A stretch of DNA of 10,168 nucleotides from Candidatus Zixiibacteriota bacterium (GTDB lineage Bacteria > Zixibacteria > MSB-5A5 > SM1-73): assembly GCA_023127875.1 (NCBI GenBank), contig JAGMFA010000072.1, positions 1 through 10,168 on the forward strand. The letters run 5' to 3'. Position 1 is the stretch's first letter. Each line of letters starts with the position of its first letter. Below the pieces are notes generated by a model. The model did not search any database. It was not told the DNA's origin and saw only the letters and a list, made by a program, of their open reading frames with translations. The translations under genes and the position numbers were made by a program. Positions 7,501 to 10,168 of the stretch are shown here, one piece after another.

Positions 7501-7683
7501 CCAGAAAGACAGATGAGTGCGGTCCACCAGTCTACAGTGGGGATGGGATATGCCGAGACTCAACCGGCAGAACAGGTGGCTCCGGGCAAGCCCAAGCCGG
7601 TGAGGGTGGGAAAAAAAATCGGACGAAACGACCCCTGCCCCTGCGGCAGTGGCAAGAAATATAAAAAATGTTGTGGGGCCTAA
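4528..7683 (+). CDS. secA: Protein translocase subunit SecA
   Basis: SecA is the ATPase that drives pre-proteins through SecYEG at the inner membrane. Motifs appear in order. Walker A is ATGEGKT (170-176, K175) and Walker B is VDEVD (275-279), followed by [13 protein letters not shown] (283-295). The pre-protein crosslinking domain comes next. Then come MTGTA (544-548), [14 protein letters not shown] (657-670) and the long [29 protein letters not shown] region (707-735). The helical scaffold and wing follow, with IDEKWKEHL (921-929). The last 20 residues form the SEC-C zinc tail C1037-x-C1039-x8-C1048-C1049. At 1051 aa it is longer than the usual ~840-900. Three insertions explain much of this: a charged coiled coil (about 55-115), a short WDV/WDMV block (137-151), and a four-cysteine insert (about 671-704) in the second nucleotide-binding domain. 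The first two recall FCB-group SecA. AGGGAG (4514-4519) lies 8 nt before the ATG, fixing the start. No terminator was seen after the stop. Confidence 0.98.
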   Translation: [1051 protein letters not shown]

Positions 7684-7695
7684 TGCTGTCAACGG

Positions 7696-7722
7696 ACTTG
7701 TCCTGAAGGCTCTGCCTGAAGG
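7696..7722 (-). repeat. Diverged inverted copy of the 27-bp tandem unit
   Basis: These 27 nt match the reverse complement of the tandem unit at 9987-10094 at 21 of 27 positions against unit 1, beginning CTTGTCCTGA and ending GAAGG. It lies 13 nt after the secA stop. Homology is likely but not certain at this length. Confidence 0.5.
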
Positions 7723-7733
7723 ATTCAACAGAT

Positions 7734-7756
7734 TGAACGGATTCGCCGTGAACGGA
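7734..7756 (+). repeat. 23-nt direct repeat, copy 1 (copy 2 at 9771-9793)
   Basis: The segment TGAACGGATTC..CCGTGAACGGA occurs here and at 9771-9793 in the same orientation with a single G/A difference. The two copies flank the HEPN gene. Each ends in a short ACGGA string that joins larger palindromes at the second site. Confidence 0.75.
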
Positions 7757-7780
7757 GATGCTTGATCTACGAAGCCGGTA

Positions 7781-7833
7781 TTTCTGACCTTACTGACCTT
7801 ACTGGTGATTGTTTTAAATTTTTTTCAGCCATC
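7781..7833. repeat. ~54-nt direct repeat, copy A (copy B at 7927-7980)
   Basis: Both copies have a run of 9-nt periods (CTGACCTTA in A, CTGGACTTA-like in B), then TTACTGGTG, a T-rich stretch, and end in TTTTTTTCAGCCATC. The copies lie about 147 bp apart. Read on the minus strand, each begins ATGGCTGAAAAA and would code for a short MAEKN-K-Q-PV stretch. Neither has a Shine-Dalgarno, so I treat it as DNA repeat rather than gene. Confidence 0.7.
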
Positions 7834-7926
7834 CTGGGGGCACGAATTCTGTGCGTTAGCTGATTGTCGGTTAGCTCTGCCGCCAAAGGCGGGATCGCAA
7901 CCCGACCTGTGAAACTACGGGCTGGA

Positions 7927-7980
7927 TTTACTGGACTTGCTGGACTTACTGGTGTTTGTTTTTTATTTTTTTCAGCCATC
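7927..7980. repeat. ~54-nt direct repeat, copy B
   Basis: Second copy of the element at 7781-7833. The internal 9-nt periods have changed together (GGAC instead of GACC), which suggests that the short tandem units were homogenised within each copy after duplication. Confidence 0.7.
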
Positions 7981-8076
7981 ATGCGTCGCTTTAAAAAGGA
8001 TTATTCACCTACCACAAGAGAAGTTCCTGTGCATGCATCATATATTCATCTCCCTTAAACAGTGGAGCTATTCTTT

Positions 8077-8101
8077 TCACCATTAAAGTTATGGTGATTT
8101 T
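8077..8101 (+). terminator. Terminator-like hairpin, weak
   Basis: TCACCAT (8077-8083) pairs with ATGGTGA (8091-8097) over 7 bp around a 7-nt loop and is followed directly by TTTT. The stem is AT-rich and the T-run short, so termination would be inefficient. It is the only candidate seen between secA and the next promoter. Confidence 0.35.
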
Positions 8102-8168
8102 GATCTCTGCCGAATGGAAAGAAGCAGTACGGTGTCAGATATATCGCAGTCGGATAGGCTAAAAATTC

Positions 8169-8197
8169 TTGACTTTTTCAAAGGAATCATTTAAAAT
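8169..8197 (+). promoter_or_regulatory. Sigma70-type promoter for the HEPN gene
   Basis: TTGACT (8169-8174) and TAAAAT (8192-8197) are each 5 of 6 to consensus with an exact 17-nt spacer. Transcription would start near 8204, giving a leader of about 200 nt before the ATG at 8409. It is the best promoter in the window. Confidence 0.65.
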
Positions 8198-8227
8198 AGA
8201 ATTATAAGCAACATCTCTGGTTCAAGG

Positions 8228-8412
8228 AAAAGGAGGTATGGGAAACTAAATTTTCAAATGAAGCAAGGCCACGATATCCTTACAAGCTGGAAAAGGTTGC
8301 CAGAGATGGACCCAAGTGGGATCCTTGCTTTCCGTTTGTGTGCTTTACCAACGGGGAAGGAACGGCGGGGGAACAACACCTACCTGGGGCAAGGAACAGG
8401 CATATAACATGA
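8228..8412 (+). other. Leader of the HEPN gene: strong Shine-Dalgarno and possible cryptic or frameshifted small ORF
   Basis: AAAAGGAGG (8228-8236) is the strongest Shine-Dalgarno in the region, but the ATG at 8238 follows after only one base and stops after three codons. The frame one base over is open through to TGA at 8410-8412, which overlaps the HEPN ATG as ATGA, the classic coupled junction. Removing one G from ATGGG at 8238 would start a 57-aa protein (METKFSNEARPRY...) in that frame. A third frame offers a 49-aa ORF (8258-8407, MKQGHD...) with poor Shine-Dalgarno spacing. All three frames are open, so coding evidence is weak. This could be a broken small gene, a leader peptide or plain leader RNA. 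Confidence 0.35.
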
Positions 8413-9344
8413 ATAAGATCGATAAATTGAAAGAACTGGCGAAAGAATATGTCCAAACAGAAGCTTCAACCAACGTTAAAACAGTGGAATATATTCAGAC
8501 CTTTAGAGCGCTTGATAAAGAAGCTATTGTGCTTGCAGTTGATACGACCGAAGGAAATTTCTGGGTTGTTGGCGGAGAGTTTCCAATGAATCTTTATGAT
8601 AGAAATAAGTTTCGTTCTGCTGATGAAGCGTTTTCTTTTCATTTAGGATCAATGCTTCGGATCTCTGAAAGACAATGGAAAGAAGAAGGCTCTAAGTTAC
8701 TGGATCAAAATTTAGAACCATTTCAAAGTCCGAAAGAAATTGTAGAATTTATAAAGAATAGAACATGCTATTTCTTTCCATCTTGGGAGTGGAGAGAAGA
8801 TATTCTCTTTGAAATTACACCAAAACAGTTTTTAGAGTATGCCGAAAAGGCTATCGAAGAAGGAGGAGAGGCGGGATACATCAATGCACTGTCTAACATA
8901 AAAAGGACAATTGATTGTCAGTTGGATTTATTGGTTTACATCTTAGGTCAATTTAAGAAAGCCAAAAAGGAAAATTGGAAGTTCCCTAGAAAAATTGAAT
9001 TTATGCGAACTTCTGGTCTTGTTGCGCCCGAAATTCTAACAAAGATAAATAGAAAGAGAAACGAACTAGAGCATGAATATAAATGTCCAGCAACAGAAGA
9101 AGTTAAGGACGCCTTGGATATTGCTAATCTTTTTCTTGCATCTACAAATAGATTTGTAGAAAGAAAATATTTGGGGTTTGGAACAGAACTCAATAGAGGA
9201 CAGCTATGGATAAATTTTGATCAAGATCGAAACCTCTTTGAGATAGAAATCCTAGACCCACCGAGTAAGACGGTAGTTGACGATAAGGACGAGAACTTCT
9301 TATCTCTTTTAAGAATATATGTGCAATTTATGATAAAGCTTTAA
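8409..9344 (+). CDS. HEPN-like domain protein with unassigned N-terminal domain
   Basis: The 311-aa product has two parts. Residues 1 to about 135 form an alpha/beta domain (FWVVGG at 51-56, NLYDRNKF at 61-68, ADEAFSFHLG at 71-80) that I cannot assign. Residues from about 140 on are helical and look like a HEPN domain. A long helix at 161-187 is followed by INRKRNELEHEY (213-224), whose R217-x4-H222 is the R-x4-6-H motif of HEPN ribonucleases, and by a helix DALDIANLFL (234-243). HEPN proteins often act as RNases in toxin-antitoxin, abortive infection and restriction systems. I see no antitoxin partner such as a minimal nucleotidyltransferase beside it. A GTG start at 8316 would add 31 Gly/Thr-rich residues; I prefer the ATG at 8409, which carries AAGGA (8391-8395) upstream at a long 13-nt spacing. 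The gene is visibly more AT-rich than secA, and repeats flank it, which suggests transfer. HEPN is inferred from motif; the biological role is unknown. Confidence 0.72.
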   Translation: MNKIDKLKELAKEYVQTEASTNVKTVEYIQTFRALDKEAIVLAVDTTEGNFWVVGGEFPMNLYDRNKFRSADEAFSFHLGSMLRISERQWKEEGSKLLDQNLEPFQSPKEIVEFIKNRTCYFFPSWEWREDILFEITPKQFLEYAEKAIEEGGEAGYINALSNIKRTIDCQLDLLVYILGQFKKAKKENWKFPRKIEFMRTSGLVAPEILTKINRKRNELEHEYKCPATEEVKDALDIANLFLASTNRFVERKYLGFGTELNRGQLWINFDQDRNLFEIEILDPPSKTVVDDKDENFLSLLRIYVQFMIKL

Positions 9345-9354
9345 TTTTCTGGAT

Positions 9355-9379
9355 GCTTCGGGAATAGAATTCCCGAAGC
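9355..9379 (+). repeat. Perfect 11-bp hairpin just after the HEPN gene
   Basis: GCTTCGGGAAT (9355-9365) pairs with ATTCCCGAAGC (9369-9379) around an AGA loop, 10 nt after the stop codon. No T-run follows, so it is either a poor terminator, an mRNA 3' stabiliser, or the first of the palindromes that fill the following 800 bp. Confidence 0.65.
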
Positions 9380-9433
9380 TAGCGAAGGAAACACATGTAC
9401 ATCTCCTAATGCCGATGCGTCAATAGTTAGTTA

Positions 9434-9497
9434 GTAGGTCAGGAGTCCTGTGCTCCTGAATTATCTTGGTGTCAGGTGCGCAGGGCACCTGACCTAC
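9434..9497. repeat. Nested inverted repeat, module 1
   Basis: GTAGGTCAGG (9434-9443) is the exact reverse complement of 9488-9497. Within these arms lie two local hairpins that compete with the long pairing: TCAGGAG (9439-9445) with CTCCTGA (9453-9459), and GTCAGGTGC (9471-9479) with GCACCTGAC (9485-9493). The spacer between them is TTATCTTGGT, which recurs at 9684-9693. Confidence 0.75.
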
Positions 9498-9595
9498 GAA
9501 CTGTCGCCCTCAGCTTCAGCCACATTGTCATTCATCATGACCCCTCAGTGAACGTCAATTTGAACTACGAGCACAATATAGCAATGCTCGCTAAC

Positions 9596-9675
9596 AGGTC
9601 AAGCGAAATTTTCCCGCTTCCTGTGCCCGTTAGGTTAGAGAGTCTGTCAAGCAGGCTCCGCCATGCTTGACCTAC
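9596..9675. repeat. Nested inverted repeat, module 2
   Basis: AGGTCAAGC (9596-9604) pairs with GCTTGACCT (9665-9673). Alternatively GTCAAGCA (9646-9653) pairs with TGCTTGAC (9664-9671) around a 10-nt loop. It ends in GACCTACGAGCTG, a near copy of GACCTACGAACTG that ends module 1. Confidence 0.7.
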
Positions 9676-9701
9676 GAGCTGATTTATCTTGGTCTCTTGT
9701 T

Positions 9702-9743
9702 CGTCACGGACACCTTCCAGACGGATCTTTGATGTCCGTGACG
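9702..9743. repeat. Perfect 11-bp inverted repeat, module 3
   Basis: CGTCACGGACA (9702-9712) pairs with TGTCCGTGACG (9733-9743) across a 20-nt loop. The same CGTCCGTGA string reappears near 9823. It follows directly on the TTATCTTGGT spacer shared with module 1. Confidence 0.7.
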
Positions 9744-9770
9744 TTTAGCAAAAAGGTAGCGGATTCATCC

Positions 9771-9806
9771 TGAACGGATTCACCGTGAACGGACGAGGCG
9801 TCCGTT
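9771..9806 (+). repeat. 23-nt direct repeat, copy 2, fused to an 8-bp hairpin
   Basis: 9771-9793 repeats 7734-7756 with one base changed. Its end forms the left arm of the hairpin AACGGACG (9788-9795), loop AGG, CGTCCGTT (9799-9806). Confidence 0.7.
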
Positions 9807-9909
9807 ACCAACACTAGGCTCTCGTCCGTGATGAAAAAGAAATGGGGGTGGGATAAATTCTCGCCCCTATGACTTCTACATTCTTTTGTAGGAGTCGCAT
9901 TCATGCGCC

Positions 9910-9959
9910 CCCCGCCTTTGGCGGGGCTGTAAGCCGCCGGGTTCGATAAATCGAACCCG
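9910..9959. repeat. Pair of GC-rich hairpins
   Basis: CCCCGCC-TTT-GGCGGGG (9910-9926) is a 7-bp stem with a 3-nt loop. CGGGTTCGA (9938-9946) pairs with TCGAACCCG (9951-9959) over 9 bp around a TAAA loop. No T-run follows either, so termination on the + strand is not supported. Confidence 0.7.
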
Positions 9960-9975
9960 TATAGCTTCACTGTTA

Positions 9976-10107
9976 TGGCAGGGTATCCTTCGGACTGTGC
10001 CCTCAGGACAAGCCCTTCGGACTGCGCTCTCAGGACAAGTCCTTCGGACTGTGCCCTCAGGACAAGCCCTTTGGACTGTGCCCTCAGGACAAGCCCCTAC
10101 CCTGCCA
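9976..10107. repeat. Four 27-bp tandem repeats capped by a 10-bp inverted repeat
   Basis: Units lie at 9987-10013, 10014-10040, 10041-10067 and 10068-10094. Units 1 and 3 are identical, unit 2 differs at three positions and unit 4 at one. Each junction contains a TCC-TTC-GGA-like mini hairpin. TGGCAGGGTA (9976-9985) and its exact reverse complement (10098-10107) bracket the array. The spacing has no unique spacers, so this is not a CRISPR. Although 27 is a multiple of three, no gene frame with a start and ribosome site runs through it. Confidence 0.85.
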
Positions 10108-10117
10108 CATAGTCAAA

Positions 10118-10143
10118 GGTCGAGGGTGAGGACACCCTCGACC
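10118..10143. repeat. Perfect 11-bp hairpin
   Basis: GGTCGAGGGTG (10118-10128) pairs with CACCCTCGACC (10133-10143) around an AGGA loop, ten bases after the cap of the tandem array. It is GC-rich and has no T-run. It is probably another palindromic intergenic element. Confidence 0.7.
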
Positions 10144-10168
10144 AACCAATAGTGTTGCGTTAATCGTA

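Larger units (their letters stand above)
7684..8257. other. Repeat-rich intergenic region between secA and the HEPN gene
   Basis: No credible gene is present. The stretch holds a relative of the 27-bp tandem unit (7696-7722), one copy of a 23-nt repeat (7734-7756), and a pair of ~54-nt direct repeats (7781-7980). It also holds a small CCGCC-AAA-GGCGG hairpin near 7880, a terminator-like hairpin (8077-8101) and a promoter (8169-8197). Short frames on both strands (for example 7767-7982 on the minus strand) merely read through the repeats. Confidence 0.65.
9380..10168. other. Gene-free palindrome-rich tail of the window
   Basis: Almost 800 bp hold no credible gene. Short frames at 9476-9670 (+) and 9704-9970 (-) lie across palindromes and look accidental. 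Distinct inverted and tandem repeats cover a large share of the stretch and are listed separately. Confidence 0.65.

Noticed and set aside
7767..7982. 71-aa minus-strand frame with a duplicated MAEKN start
   Set aside because: The duplication follows from the DNA repeats; no ribosome site precedes either ATG and the product is low complexity.
8150..8159. AGTCGGATAG shared with the hairpin at 1165-1174
   Set aside because: Only 10 nt match and the second half of the hairpin is missing at this site, so chance is enough.
8316..8408. GTG start that would lengthen the HEPN protein by 31 residues
   Set aside because: The added stretch is Gly/Thr-rich and unlike the rest. ATG at 8409 begins a well-behaved helix and overlaps an upstream frame as ATGA.
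9704..9970. 88-aa minus-strand frame
   Set aside because: It crosses at least three perfect palindromes and has no domain, signal or ribosome site.
9987..10094. CRISPR array
   Set aside because: The 27-bp units are contiguous with no unique spacers, and no cas genes are present.

Overview
The window looks like a piece of a bacterial chromosome of moderate G+C, most likely from the wider FCB group (Bacteroidota/Chlorobi relatives or an uncultured phylum near them). This rests mainly on SecA: it is about 1051 aa long, has an N-terminal coiled-coil insertion, carries a 'WDV.G...WDMV.YDVQL' insertion before the Walker A motif, and ends in a SEC-C zinc tail. These traits recall FCB-type SecA proteins. 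The lineage is inferred from family knowledge and was not tested with a tree.

Layout. Bases 1-320 are intergenic with short palindromes. A DUF1848-family protein with a C-terminal cysteine cluster lies at 321-1145 (+). Bases 1146-1880 hold no convincing gene but contain a strong hairpin and a textbook intrinsic terminator on the + strand. Two minus-strand genes follow in the order of transcription: a PLP-dependent class V aminotransferase (4104-2965) and a secreted TPR protein (2894-1881), 70 bp apart. Upstream of them are a palindromic intergenic element (4135-4255) and a decayed tRNA-like sequence (4279-4352, -). secA (4528-7683, +) is the one unambiguous housekeeping gene.

After secA the window becomes accessory in character. 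Repeats occupy 7696-7980. They are followed by a clean sigma70-type promoter (8169-8197) and a strong but oddly placed Shine-Dalgarno in a leader where all three frames are open for about 150 nt. Then comes a 311-aa AT-rich gene (8409-9344) with a HEPN-like RNase motif (R-x4-H) in its C-terminal half and an N-terminal domain I cannot assign. From 9355 to the end there is no gene. The DNA is a dense mosaic of perfect hairpins, a capped array of four 27-bp tandem repeats, and a final 11-bp hairpin. Related repeats lie on both sides of the HEPN gene: a 23-nt direct repeat at 7734/9771, and an inverted relative of the 27-bp unit at 7696. The gene therefore sits in a repeat-bounded pocket, consistent with a mobile or defence-type cargo gene.

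I see no CRISPR array, transposase, integrase or rRNA. The genes do not form one pathway. The aminotransferase and TPR genes may be co-transcribed. secA and the HEPN gene appear to have their own promoters.
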